From Cuspidothrix issatschenkoi CHARLIE-1 (GTDB lineage Bacteria > Cyanobacteriota > Cyanobacteriia > Cyanobacteriales > Nostocaceae): a stretch of DNA of 64,000 nucleotides. The first letter of the stretch is position 1, and every line of letters begins with the position of its first letter. The stretch is from assembly GCF_002934005.1 (NCBI RefSeq), contig NZ_PGEM01000027.1:1-64000 (forward strand). Reading direction: 5' to 3'. This document shows, one piece after another, positions 52,371-61,117 of this stretch. The translations under genes and the position numbers were made by a program. Under the pieces are notes generated by a model. It searched no databases. It had not been told where the DNA came from and saw only the letters and a list, made by a program, of their open reading frames with translations.

Positions 52371-53264
52371 TTACTGATTCATCAATTGATACTGTTTCCA
52401 TTTTTCCTGCTGTCGCAGCCTTTTTTCTTCTGTTAAACTGTCAAAACACTCAGAGCACGAAATCCCTTCTTCATATTTAGGTGAATATTTATCCGCATCT
52501 GAAATGGGATGTCCACAACAAAAGCATAACTCATGACTTCCTATTTCTAAACCATGACCCACAGCAACTCTTTCATCAAATACAAAACATTCTCCTTCCC
52601 ATAAACTTTCTTCTGGGGGAACTGCTTCTAAATATTTGAGAATACCACCTTTAAGGTGATAAACTTCTTCAAAACCTTGAGAAAGTAAATAGGAAGAAGC
52701 TTTTTCACAACGAATACCACCAGTACAAAATAAAGCGACTTTTTTTTGTTTGCTGGAGTCAAGATGTTGTTTTACATATTGGGGAAAATCTCGGAAAGTT
52801 TGAGTTTGGGGATTTTCTGCACCTTTAAAAGTACCAATAGTTACCTCATAATCATTGCGGGTATCAATTACAGTTACTTCCGGGTTAGAAATTAAATCAT
52901 TCCATGCTTCTGGTTGGACATAAATTCCCACCTTTTCATTAGGGTTAATTTCTGGTAAACCTAAAGTCACAATTTCTTTCTTTAACCGGACTTTCATCCG
53001 TTCAAAAGGTGGCGTTTCCGTATAAGATTCCTTATGTTCTAAATCTGCAAACCGCGAGTCAGCGCGTAAGAAAGCTAAAACTGCATCAATTTGCTGACGA
53101 TAACCAGCAATTGTCCCGTTAATTCCTTCTTGTGCTAATAAAAGAGTTCCTTTTATTTCCTGTAACCGACAAAAAGATAGTAAAGGTGCTTGCAGTTCCC
53201 GATAATCAGGCAAACTGACAAATTTATACAAGGCAGCAACAACTATAAGATTTTTTTCGTTCAT
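52371..53264 (-). CDS. trhO: TrhO, tRNA U34 hydroxylase (rhodanese-like)
   Basis: 297 residues. N-terminal acylphosphatase-like domain ([14 protein letters not shown]), rhodanese domain with [20 protein letters not shown] and active Cys in [16 protein letters not shown], then a zinc-knuckle tail ([28 protein letters not shown]). This is the YceA/TrhO family, which oxygenates uridine 34 of several tRNAs to 5-hydroxyuridine. Full length. It starts 99 bases from a tRNA-Ala gene on the other strand. Confidence 0.93.
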   Translation of the reverse strand: MNEKNLIVVAALYKFVSLPDYRELQAPLLSFCRLQEIKGTLLLAQEGINGTIAGYRQQIDAVLAFLRADSRFADLEHKESYTETPPFERMKVRLKKEIVTLGLPEINPNEKVGIYVQPEAWNDLISNPEVTVIDTRNDYEVTIGTFKGAENPQTQTFRDFPQYVKQHLDSSKQKKVALFCTGGIRCEKASSYLLSQGFEEVYHLKGGILKYLEAVPPEESLWEGECFVFDERVAVGHGLEIGSHELCFCCGHPISDADKYSPKYEEGISCSECFDSLTEEKRLRQQEKWKQYQLMNQ

Positions 53265-53363
53265 CTGTTTACAACAAAAGAATAATAGGGTATTATGCTT
53301 TCAATATTTAAAATTAAACTGTTTTTTGGAAAATATAAAGTCAGTTAGTTTTGAATCTGAATC

Positions 53364-53436
53364 GGGGGTTTAGCTCAGTTGGTAGAGCGCCTGCTTTGCA
53401 AGCAGGATGTCAGCGGTTCGAGTCCGCTAACCTCCA
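53364..53436 (+). tRNA. tRNA-Ala (TGC)
   Basis: Acceptor GGGGGTT pairs with AACCTCC; D-arm GCTC...GAGC; anticodon TGC in CTTTGCAAG; T-arm GCGGTTCGAGTCCGC; discriminator A. CCA is not encoded. The stop codon of the next gene (minus strand) starts at the next base. Confidence 0.97.
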
Positions 53437-54069
53437 TTAATTGTGTTTAAATACTAATGAAAGGTTATTTGCTGGCATGGAAAGAGTCTGCCGCAAGGTT
53501 AAATTTCGCGCTTCTGCGGCAGTAATTACATCTTCTAAATTACGCACTCCCCACTCTGGGTTTTGTGCTTGGAGAGATTGATCAAAAGTAGCATTACTAG
53601 GGGCGATATGTTCTCCATTTTGTTTATATGGGCCATATAAATAGAGTATACCACCAGGGGGAAGAATCCGCCCAGCCCCTGCCATTAACCCCAAACAAGC
53701 AGACCAAGGAGCAATATGAATCATATTAATATTCACAATAGCTGAAATATGCGGTTCTGGTAATGGCTCTTTTTCCACAGGCCATATTGATGAACTGGCA
53801 TCTAAGTCTATAGGTGGTTGAATAGTATCACAGGGAAAATATTCACACCAGGCGATAATACTTTCACGCAGTTCCGGGTTAGGGTCAGAAGGTAACCATA
53901 TACGGGGTGCTAGGTGATAGGCAAAAAATGCAGCGTGTTCACCCGTACCACTAGCTACTTCTAGTATAGTTCCCCGTTTCGGCAATATCTGTAAAAGTAT
54001 CTCTAAAATAGGTTCCCGGTTACGCTGGGTTGCAGGTGCAAATTTTCGCTTATCTGGCGATGTGTTCAT
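53437..54069 (-). CDS. DUF938 SAM-dependent methyltransferase-like protein
   Basis: 210 residues. Starts MNTSPDKRKFAPATQRNREP, and has glycine-rich motif I EVASGTGEHAAFFA (SAM binding), WLPSDPNP (acidic motif II), INMIHIAPW and GGILYLYGPYKQNGEHIAPS, all diagnostic for DUF938. It is a class I methyltransferase fold; the substrate is unknown. The stop codon lies directly against the 3' end of tRNA-Ala, transcribed convergently. Confidence 0.9.
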   Translation of the reverse strand: MNTSPDKRKFAPATQRNREPILEILLQILPKRGTILEVASGTGEHAAFFAYHLAPRIWLPSDPNPELRESIIAWCEYFPCDTIQPPIDLDASSSIWPVEKEPLPEPHISAIVNINMIHIAPWSACLGLMAGAGRILPPGGILYLYGPYKQNGEHIAPSNATFDQSLQAQNPEWGVRNLEDVITAAEARNLTLRQTLSMPANNLSLVFKHN

Positions 54070-54152
54070 GTCAGGTGATCAATGACTATCATAGTTAAAT
54101 TAGCAGCAATTTCTCAGTTTTCGCTTTTTTTGCCACACCACAGGAGAACAAC

Positions 54153-55559
54153 TTGCCTAAATCTATTCATTCTACCCAACCACCTCTGAAATTTATTCCC
54201 CAACGTCATAACCCCCTGATGGTTAAAATCATATCTTGGTTTTTGCCTTTTATTTTGCGGGTGAGAACTAGACCTTGGCTACCTGCGGGTATTGTGAATA
54301 TTGAAGCTAAAAACGCCGATGTATTGGCTAAATTATACCACGAGTTTCAAGCTGGTAAAGTCCGATTTTTAATTGCTTTCCGTCATCCAGAGGTGGAAGA
54401 TCCTCTATCTATGTTATACCTCTTATCACGGATTGTTCCTCAAGTAGCAAAGCAAAAAGGGATTAACCTCAAATATCCAGTCCACAGTCATTTTATGTAT
54501 GAACGGGGAATGACACTATGGGCGGGAAAGTGGTTAGGATGGTTATTTTCGAGACTTGGAGGTGTTCCTATTCGTAGGGGAAGACGCGCAGATAGAAATG
54601 CCATCCAAATGGCGCGAGAATTATTTGCTAACGGGAAAATGCCCATCGCTGTTGCCCCAGAAGGCGGTACAAATGGACACAGTAGTATAGTCAGTCCCTT
54701 AGAACCTGGTGTAGCACAGTTGGGTTTTTGGTGTGTGGAAGATTTGCACAAGACTAACCGAGAAGAACAGGTTTTTATTATTCCTATTGGTATTAAATAT
54801 AGTTATGTTAATCCACCTTGGCAAAAAATAGATTGGCTATTATCGAAATTAGAAGCTGATAGTGGTTTAGGTATGACGGAAATTTCGGAAAATGGAAAAC
54901 AGGAAGATATTTTATATCAGAGGGTTCTTCGTTTAGCTGAATATCTAATTGCGGAAATGGAAGAATTTTATCGCCGTTTTTATCATCAAGATTTTACCGA
55001 AGTTATAACTGAAGAAAAATCTGTAAATGCGGTGTTAATAGCCAGATTACACCGATTGATGGAAACGGCTTTAACAATTACAGAACAATATTTTAATGTG
55101 CAACCCCAAGGTAATTTTATTGATAGATGTCGCCGGTTAGAAGAGGCTGGATGGAATTATATTTATCGAGATGATATATCTGATATTCACAGTTTACCAC
55201 CTTTAAAACGTGGTTTAGCTGATTGGGTGGCCCAAGAGGCAGATTTGAAAATGCAGCACATGAGAATTGCTGAAAGTTTTGTTGCTGTCACTGCTAATTA
55301 TATTCAAGAAAAACCCACAGCCGAAAGATTTGCTGAAACAATATTATTAATGTTTGATATGTTGTCTCGCATTAAGGATTCTACTTTACCAGGTCGGCCG
55401 CGTTTAGGTTGGAAACAAGCCATGATTTTTGTTGGCGAACCGATTTGTGTTAATGAAAGATGGGAAAATTGTCAAGGGAATAAACAGGCTTTACGTAAGG
55501 GCGTAAGTAATTTAACCCAAGATTTACAGATGATACTACAAAAAATGATTGGGGATTAA
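54153..55559 (+). CDS. PlsC-like glycerolipid acyltransferase domain protein
   Basis: 468 residues, TTG start with a strong CAGGAGA ribosome site 7 bases upstream. Residues about 60-240 contain the acyltransferase motifs: FRHPEVEDPLS (the H-x4-D catalytic pair), GGVPIRRGRRADRNAIQMAR and VAPEGGTNG. The C-terminal 220 residues are helical and family-specific (IARLHRLMETALTITEQYF, LFDMLSRIKDSTLPGRPRLG). It probably transfers an acyl chain to lysophosphatidate or a related lipid at the membrane surface; the longer tail sets it apart from standard PlsC. Confidence 0.85.
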   Translation: MPKSIHSTQPPLKFIPQRHNPLMVKIISWFLPFILRVRTRPWLPAGIVNIEAKNADVLAKLYHEFQAGKVRFLIAFRHPEVEDPLSMLYLLSRIVPQVAKQKGINLKYPVHSHFMYERGMTLWAGKWLGWLFSRLGGVPIRRGRRADRNAIQMARELFANGKMPIAVAPEGGTNGHSSIVSPLEPGVAQLGFWCVEDLHKTNREEQVFIIPIGIKYSYVNPPWQKIDWLLSKLEADSGLGMTEISENGKQEDILYQRVLRLAEYLIAEMEEFYRRFYHQDFTEVITEEKSVNAVLIARLHRLMETALTITEQYFNVQPQGNFIDRCRRLEEAGWNYIYRDDISDIHSLPPLKRGLADWVAQEADLKMQHMRIAESFVAVTANYIQEKPTAERFAETILLMFDMLSRIKDSTLPGRPRLGWKQAMIFVGEPICVNERWENCQGNKQALRKGVSNLTQDLQMILQKMIGD

Positions 55560-55570
55560 AACAAGAAAAG

Positions 55571-55602
55571 CCTGAAACCCTATATCTGTCTAATGTTTCA
55601 GG
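55571..55602 (+). terminator. Hairpin after the acyltransferase gene
   Basis: CCTGAAAC, 16-base loop, GTTTCAGG, then AATTTTG. Eleven bases after the stop codon. Confidence 0.6.
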
Positions 55603-55680
55603 AATTTTGAAAAATATTTTCCCAAACCTCTTGCCAAACTCAAAAACTGCTGCTAATATTGTTAATCGTGGGACAAAAAC

Positions 55681-55763
55681 GGGTCGATGTCCGAGTGGTT
55701 AATGGAGACGGACTGTAAATCCGTTGGTTTACGCCTACGCTGGTTCAAATCCAGCTCGGCCCA
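55681..55763 (+). tRNA. tRNA-Tyr (GTA)
   Basis: Acceptor GGGTCGA / TCGGCCC (with a G-U pair); anticodon GTA in GACTGTAAATC; long variable arm (GGTTTACGCCTACGC) as expected for a bacterial type II tRNA; T-arm CTGGTTCAAATCCAG; discriminator A. Confidence 0.95.
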
Positions 55764-55840
55764 CCTTCAAGTTAGGAGTTGTAGTTTTTGGGTCTTTTGA
55801 CTTTAAAAACTATAATTTCTAATTCAAACCCAGTAATTCT

Positions 55841-55912
55841 GCCCGTGTGGCTCAGTGGTAGAGCACACCCTTGGTAAGGGTGAGGTCACGAGTTCAATCC
55901 TCGTCACGGGCT
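55841..55912 (+). tRNA. tRNA-Thr (GGT)
   Basis: Acceptor GCCCGTG / CACGGGC; anticodon GGT in CCTTGGTAAGG; T-arm ACGAGTTCAATCCTCGT; discriminator T. Its last nine bases overlap the stop end of the HTH gene on the other strand. Confidence 0.95.
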
Positions 55913-56479
55913 TTTGATAAGACCTTTATATAGTAAAGCTTTCAGGTTCACAGTCGTAATCAGAAAAAACTTAGAATTGTTGTTAACTAAAACATTACCT
56001 CTCTCTATGTATTTGAATCCAGCCTGAACAGCAACTAAAGTTAGATATTTCGATGTAGCGAGGGTTGGCTGATAGGCGTTGTTTTCCCACTGGCTAACTG
56101 TTTGCTGATAGACACCCAGCCTTTCTGCAAATTCTGCCTGTGTTAAACCCATGTGAAGACGTAGGGCTTTGATTAATTCGCCATTCCACAGTACAGTGTC
56201 ACCTTTAACTTGAACTTGAAAGTTATTAGGAGGTTTGTAAAATTTTACTTGCTGCTGATCAAAATCAACATCTTCAACGCGATATCCTGCTTCTATCCAG
56301 GCTAAAGCCTGTAATGCGCCTTTGCTGCGATTACTCCACCAAGCCCGGTTACTTTTTGCTGAATTGGGTAAGGAATCTTTTATTAAACTCTCAATTTCGG
56401 CAAATGATAAAATTATTTCATTTTGTTCACTGCTATACAAGAAGTCTAGGAGTGGCTGGTATTTACTACCCTCCTTCAT
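55904..56479 (-). CDS. DUF7662-XRE helix-turn-helix protein of the RM-like cassette
   Basis: 191 residues. N-terminal 60 residues fit the DUF7662 pattern (MKEGSKYQPLLDFLYSS, ILSFAEIESLI, NRAWWSNRSKGALQALAWIE). Residues about 100-150 form a Cro/C1-type HTH (HMGLTQAEFAERLGVYQQTV then SQWENNAYQPT). It probably regulates the cassette. Ribosome site GAGGAAGAGG before the ATG; 44 bases from the HEPN gene. The last codons (SP, stop TGA) are read from the antisense of the tRNA-Thr acceptor stem, so the tail was probably acquired at the junction. Confidence 0.75.
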   Translation of the reverse strand: MKEGSKYQPLLDFLYSSEQNEIILSFAEIESLIKDSLPNSAKSNRAWWSNRSKGALQALAWIEAGYRVEDVDFDQQQVKFYKPPNNFQVQVKGDTVLWNGELIKALRLHMGLTQAEFAERLGVYQQTVSQWENNAYQPTLATSKYLTLVAVQAGFKYIERGNVLVNNNSKFFLITTVNLKALLYKGLIKSP

Positions 56480-56523
56480 GTTACCTCTTCCTCTACTAAC
56501 ATCTATTATCTTCTATCAATTAG

Positions 56524-57450
56524 TTAGTCTTCAGTTAGCCTACGACTTTCAAAGTTATTAATATATCCTGGCTGAATAATTAGCTCTTGAAACTCTTTAC
56601 AAATCAATCTAATTAACTCTTCATTCTCCCCTGTTAGATAACGTCCGTGCATCAACCTATTCCTTAATACATGGAGGTCATTAATTTTTTTCGTGATTGT
56701 ATCTCGTGTATTTTTATTAACAGTATTAGCAAAAATTGACTGAGGTGAATTTGATAGCTTATAACCTCCTTCTAAGTCATCAACTATACTAATCATTTTT
56801 GATAAATCTGTAAAATCTGCATAATAAAGCCACTGCATAAGTAGAGGATTATGTTGCTGGTAGTTAGCTTCATTTTCCTTATTCTTTAATGCTTCACTCT
56901 TACATTCTTTATATTTTTTGAGTCTCTCTTCCCATTTATAGCCATATTTCATTTTATATTTTTCAAGATTTTGTTCAGCATCTTCTATATATCTATCAAG
57001 AGTATGTTCCCAGCAAGAACCATACTTTTTGAGCATTACAGATATAATAAACTCTCTGACTGCGTTTTCAAAATTCATTACTAAAGGGAATAATCTCTCA
57101 CTTCTCTCATCCCCATAAGAGTTATAAACAAGTGTTAATTTAGGAAAGTACGTTTCTGCTGCCTGTGCTAAAACCTTCTCAAGTTCCACAGGTTCAACCG
57201 GAACTGCCATTTCAACGTCAAAAGTTATTAAAGTATGAGAATTGATATCGGATTGCCAATGTACATTTAGAAGAAACTCAAAATTTTGGGTAACTGCTGC
57301 TTGCAATTCATATTGATTATTTAATGGATTTAGAGGTACTGACTCATATTCGTCATATACAGCACCCAAGTCATCGAAAAGATCATACAAGGCTCTTTCT
57401 AGTTCCTCCTGTGGCTGTTCAAAGACAGTCAAGTAGCAAGCATGAATCAT
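56524..57450 (-). CDS. HEPN-motif protein in an RM-like cassette (candidate effector)
   Basis: 308 residues, no named family recognised. The C-terminal third is helical and carries Arg263-NRLM-His268, an RX4H motif as in HEPN ribonucleases, in HVLRNRLMHGRYLTGENEEL. The segment NFENAVREFIISVMLKKYG (126-144) resembles the first helix of Swt1-type HEPN domains. A highly charged coiled stretch lies at 155-195. The N-terminal 110 residues are mixed alpha/beta (LITFDVEMAVPVEPVELEKV). The start codon follows directly on the stop codon of the S-subunit gene, so it is co-translated with the modification genes. An RNase effector in place of HsdR is inference. Confidence 0.6.
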   Translation of the reverse strand: MIHACYLTVFEQPQEELERALYDLFDDLGAVYDEYESVPLNPLNNQYELQAAVTQNFEFLLNVHWQSDINSHTLITFDVEMAVPVEPVELEKVLAQAAETYFPKLTLVYNSYGDERSERLFPLVMNFENAVREFIISVMLKKYGSCWEHTLDRYIEDAEQNLEKYKMKYGYKWEERLKKYKECKSEALKNKENEANYQQHNPLLMQWLYYADFTDLSKMISIVDDLEGGYKLSNSPQSIFANTVNKNTRDTITKKINDLHVLRNRLMHGRYLTGENEELIRLICKEFQELIIQPGYINNFESRRLTED

Positions 57451-58137
57451 TTACACTGCCCCTTGAAATAGCTTTCCAAAAAGCTTATTGGCTTCAGCAC
57501 GGCAATCCTCAGCAGCTTTAGATAATTTCCCTGCCTCTTGTGTCAATCGTTGTGCTTCTGAAATAATTCGTTTTTGTTCATCTAAAGAAGGAAGCATCAC
57601 AGGCAAATCATTTAGAGCAGTAATAGTTAACATAGGTTGAATGCTACCAGTTGAAAAGGAGCGAACTATGGCTTGACCAATATCTGAATTAAGATAGAAA
57701 GCTAGGTAAGCTGGATCGATCTTGTCTGTTAGTCTCAGTCTTGCAAGGTGTGTATCTATGTTTGCTGGATCTTCAGATTCATAAACAGCCGCCATTCCTG
57801 GGTGCATGATTAAACTAACTAGTACATCACCCTTGTGAACTTGAGTTTTTTCTAGTTTCTTATGTTCCTCTGGAGTTAGATAGCGCAAATGATTCAGGTT
57901 GATACCTTCAGTTGAAATATTACGTACTGATATCAAAGGAATTTCCCCTCCATCTTTAATCCCGTTGATAAAATAACCACGCTGAGTAGTTCCTAAAGTT
58001 AAAGTACCTAATTTAACTACTGGGAAAGGGCTTTTTTCTAACTCAGCCATTGCACCTGCCACCGACTGGGAGTAAGGATCGAAGTTCCAGACACCCTTTT
58101 GACGTAACTGTGAAAGATTAACTATAGTTTTTTCCAT
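57451..58137 (-). CDS. Type I-like specificity subunit (single TRD)
   Basis: 228 residues, about half of a normal HsdS. One target-recognition domain: VKLGTLTLGTTQRGYFINGI, IPLISVRNISTEGINLNHLR, THLARLRLTDKIDPAYLAFY and LPVMLPSLDEQKRIISEAQR. It ends in one coiled-coil helix. Half-S proteins act as dimers and recognise palindromic-type bipartite sites. It starts 4 bases after the methyltransferase stop and ends against the HEPN gene start. Confidence 0.88.
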   Translation of the reverse strand: MEKTIVNLSQLRQKGVWNFDPYSQSVAGAMAELEKSPFPVVKLGTLTLGTTQRGYFINGIKDGGEIPLISVRNISTEGINLNHLRYLTPEEHKKLEKTQVHKGDVLVSLIMHPGMAAVYESEDPANIDTHLARLRLTDKIDPAYLAFYLNSDIGQAIVRSFSTGSIQPMLTITALNDLPVMLPSLDEQKRIISEAQRLTQEAGKLSKAAEDCRAEANKLFGKLFQGAV

Positions 58138-58141
58138 TGAA

Positions 58142-60157
58142 TTAACTCCCTAATAACCCAGCTAAATCTGTAATTGCTTTCCTTACTTCTGGCGGTTCAT
58201 TAACTTCATCTTCTGAGGCAGAAATACGACCAGATGCGTCATAGCCAATATTATCAATTCTAGCCATGTAAATCTCATAATCCTGCTCAATTTCCAGCTG
58301 ATTTTCTGTCGTCAAAGCTATATCACGCTTTTCGAGAATAACCACGCTAGTTTTCACGGCAGCACCGTAGGGCATGAATGTTTCTTGTGGTAAACTCACA
58401 ATTGCCTTCAATCTTGCCCAACGTAAAATCCAATCTCTAACATCCTGCATTGAACTATTTGCCAACACACCATCAGGTAAAACAATTGCCAACTTACCAT
58501 TTGGTGCTAGAAATTCAAGACAACGATTAAGAAAAGCGACTTCTTGAGGAATACTTTTAACAACCTTGCCATTTTTCTTTGTCACTCCATCCCGTGAAGC
58601 AAAGTCTTTTAAAACACTTTCATTTGTCAACTTAGAACCAAATGGAGGATTAGTTAAAATCATCGTTAACCCTCCCAGATAAAAACCAGGACGTTCTGGA
58701 AGTCCCTCTGTAATTCCTCTTGTAATACTACCCAATTTTTCCAGCGAATCCATAACCTTTAAATCGGCATATTGTGCGCCATTCATTAAAGTATTAACTC
58801 GCGCTACGTGCATCACATTTCGAGAATATTCAGCCCCAAATAAATGATTATCTCGAAACTTGATAAACTCTTCTGTTGGTTTTTCAGGATTTACTCCTTC
58901 AGCACTACCTCCATAATTTACTATTGCTTTTTCATATTCCTGTTTACGCACATAATCTAAAACGTGAGTTAACATTCGCGCTGAACCGCAAGCAGGATCA
59001 CCAACATAATCATTTACTGTTGGTTGCAAAATTCCCACCATTAAATTAATTACAGGTGTAGGTGTGAAATATTGCCCCAAATCATCGCGGAAAGTCTTAC
59101 TTAAAAAGTCCTCAAACACCCCACCTTTGACATCTGCTGAAGATTTTCGCAAACTCCAAGGCTGTAAACGCTTGACGATTTCCATTGTCGTGTGAGGCTT
59201 GAATTGCAAAACATCAGCTTCATTAAAAGCTAAACGCACACCCAAATCATCACCAAATTTTTTCGCTAGTGTGTCCCGTTCCCACTGCTTGGCTTTTTCA
59301 AAAGTGTCTCTAACTTGAACTAATAAACGTTCTGGATCAGTTTCATTACTGACAGTAAATACATAAGCCCGTGATTCTCCTGTTTGCTTTACCAAGTCAA
59401 TTGTTGCTTGTTCGTCATACCACTTAGCAAACAAGAATTTAACCATTGCATCAACGGCTTCTTGTGGCTGCAAACCCTCGTTATCCCTGAGAATAGAATG
59501 ACAACCAGAACGGGTATCTCCCAAAACCTCCCGAAATTTATCACGGGATAGAGGTGTGAGTCCGGTTTGAATCCCATCTGGTTCACTAGGATTAAGAATT
59601 ACAGTATAAGGACTATGATTTGCAGCTTCACGGGCGCTTTCATATTTTGGCAAATCTCCAATTATTTCTAACTTTCTGGGATAGTCAAGATCACGCCGAT
59701 AAATTTTTGTGTGTTTCCCACTGGTTAAAATTGCATAACGGGCAGATGGTGAAGCACTCATGTAAACTTCTAGCTGTTTGAAATGGTAATTCCATCCCAG
59801 TTCTTCATTACCTTCAAACTTTTTGCTAGGTTCCATCGCTTCTAACATAATGAAAGCCACATCTAAGCCTGTGTCAGAGCCAACATAGCGATCATCATAA
59901 ATTATCACATCAGACCTACCAAACATCTGCCTAGATGCAGTTATGTTGGAAACTTCCAGATTCATTGCCTCTAGTGGAACACCGTACTCCTCTTTTAAAA
60001 TTTGAATTGCCCACATTGTCACGGGATCTTCAAGCGGACGTACGTATTTACCAGAACCATCAGACGAAAAAAGTTGCCCAAGATTTGGGTGTTCGCGATA
60101 CTTTTCTGGTACGTCAGCCGGATTTTTATAAGGATTAGTAAAATCGGAAAAAGGCAT
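58142..60157 (-). CDS. HSDR_N-like domain fused to N6-adenine DNA methyltransferase
   Basis: 671 residues. Residues about 40-180 look like the N-terminal nuclease domain of type I R subunits (MFGRSDVIIYDD with Asp83; IMLEAMEPSKK with Glu106; FKQLEVYMSASPSARYAILT), but the usual E-x-K is E-A-M108, so the site may be inactive. A helical M-type domain (about 225-360) precedes the methyltransferase core: GQYFTPTPVINLM, motif I DPACGSA at 387-393, catalytic NPPF at 503-506. Architecture resembles type IIG or BREX/type I M proteins with an extra N-domain. It should methylate adenine in DNA at the site read by the S subunit. Confidence 0.85.
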   Translation of the reverse strand: MPFSDFTNPYKNPADVPEKYREHPNLGQLFSSDGSGKYVRPLEDPVTMWAIQILKEEYGVPLEAMNLEVSNITASRQMFGRSDVIIYDDRYVGSDTGLDVAFIMLEAMEPSKKFEGNEELGWNYHFKQLEVYMSASPSARYAILTSGKHTKIYRRDLDYPRKLEIIGDLPKYESAREAANHSPYTVILNPSEPDGIQTGLTPLSRDKFREVLGDTRSGCHSILRDNEGLQPQEAVDAMVKFLFAKWYDEQATIDLVKQTGESRAYVFTVSNETDPERLLVQVRDTFEKAKQWERDTLAKKFGDDLGVRLAFNEADVLQFKPHTTMEIVKRLQPWSLRKSSADVKGGVFEDFLSKTFRDDLGQYFTPTPVINLMVGILQPTVNDYVGDPACGSARMLTHVLDYVRKQEYEKAIVNYGGSAEGVNPEKPTEEFIKFRDNHLFGAEYSRNVMHVARVNTLMNGAQYADLKVMDSLEKLGSITRGITEGLPERPGFYLGGLTMILTNPPFGSKLTNESVLKDFASRDGVTKKNGKVVKSIPQEVAFLNRCLEFLAPNGKLAIVLPDGVLANSSMQDVRDWILRWARLKAIVSLPQETFMPYGAAVKTSVVILEKRDIALTTENQLEIEQDYEIYMARIDNIGYDASGRISASEDEVNEPPEVRKAITDLAGLLGS

Positions 60158-60185
60158 GAAGTTATGACTATAGAAGACAGATTAG

Positions 60186-60208
60186 ATAGTAGATAAATAA
60201 TATACTAT
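60186..60208. promoter_or_regulatory. Candidate operator of the RM-like cassette
   Basis: ATAGTA (60186-60191) and TACTAT (60203-60208), an inverted repeat with 11-base spacer, 29 bases upstream of the methyltransferase start, beside a possible -35 (TTGAAA on the minus strand). Suited to binding by a dimeric XRE regulator such as the one encoded in the cassette. Confidence 0.4.
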
Positions 60209-60391
60209 TTCAAAACACTGGTATTTTGAGAGCGCAATTACTTGCTTCTTACATTATCAGTTTAACGTCAGGTAACTAACAATAATATTATAATAATTAT
60301 GTTGATATATTTTGAACTGACTTGAATACAAGCTGCGTTAGCGAAGCTCACCGTAGGTATTTCATCAACCCGTGTCTAGGAGGAGAGTATC

Positions 60392-60484
60392 ATGTTTCCG
60401 GTGGTAGCGATCGCTCAACTTCTTGATAGTTCAGTGGAGGACATGGATGACAGACTCAGTTTAGTTAATTATTCTCCAGTTTAA
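60392..60484 (+). CDS. Possible 30-residue small protein with strong ribosome site
   Basis: ATG at 60392 preceded by AGGAGGAGAG at 7-16 bases, a much better site than most genes here. It encodes MFPVVAIAQLLDSSVEDMDD and RLSLVNYSPV, then TAA. A HIP1-like GCGATCGC lies in codons 6-8. No family recognised. The following sequence repeats TTAATTATTCTCCAGTTTAA-like units three times (60462-60510). Confidence 0.35.
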   Translation: MFPVVAIAQLLDSSVEDMDDRLSLVNYSPV

Positions 60485-60527
60485 TTAATTATTCTTCAGT
60501 TTAACTAACTATTCTCCTTATTCATTT

Positions 60528-61019
60528 TCACAACTGAAACGCAGCAGTTAAAGCCACCGCTAAAGCATCCGCCGCATCATCAGGCTTAGGAATTTCATCT
60601 AAATCTAACTCTCGCATCACGGCTTCTTGTACTTCCGATTTATCCGCTTTACCATAGCTGGTTAAAGCTTGCTTAATTTGAGGAGGCGCAAATTCCACAT
60701 AAGGCAGCTTACGCTGTCCTAAAACTAACATTAATACACCCCTAGCCTGTGCAACAATAATAGTATTTGCCATACGATAAAAAAATAATTTTTCGATCGC
60801 CACCAAATCTGGTTGTATATCCTCCATCACGGTGTGTAAATCATCAAACAAAGTACATAATCGCTGAGTCATTTCCATTTTGGCAGAAGTGCTAATCACG
60901 CCAAAATCAACTAATTGCAAAGTTGTCTCCTGTCCTTTAGTTTGACTTTGTTGCCAATTAATTGCACCAAATCCCACAGTTGCTAATCCTGGATCTATTC
61001 CTAAAATGCGTTTTTTCAT
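60528..61019 (-). CDS. ruvC: RuvC, Holliday junction resolvase
   Basis: 163 residues, full length. Catalytic acidic residues: Asp9 ([13 protein letters not shown]), Glu in [10 protein letters not shown] near 75, and the C-terminal pair in [12 protein letters not shown]. It cuts four-way junctions symmetrically during recombination, with RuvAB. It lies back to back with the CofD-like gene (98-base spacer). Confidence 0.97.
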   Translation of the reverse strand: MKKRILGIDPGLATVGFGAINWQQSQTKGQETTLQLVDFGVISTSAKMEMTQRLCTLFDDLHTVMEDIQPDLVAIEKLFFYRMANTIIVAQARGVLMLVLGQRKLPYVEFAPPQIKQALTSYGKADKSEVQEAVMRELDLDEIPKPDDAADALAVALTAAFQL

Positions 61020-61117
61020 AAAATGTTCAATAAATCTTATAGTTTCCTGCTAGTCTTGAGGGCAAATGATCTCAAGTTTCTGTTAAATATTGTTTGTACC
61101 ACCCTTCCCTACTAGGT

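Noticed and set aside
60160-60530. Second attachment site of a tRNA-Thr island
   Set aside because: No copy of the tRNA-Thr 3' end is found here and no integrase gene is present, so integration by a tyrosine recombinase is not supported.
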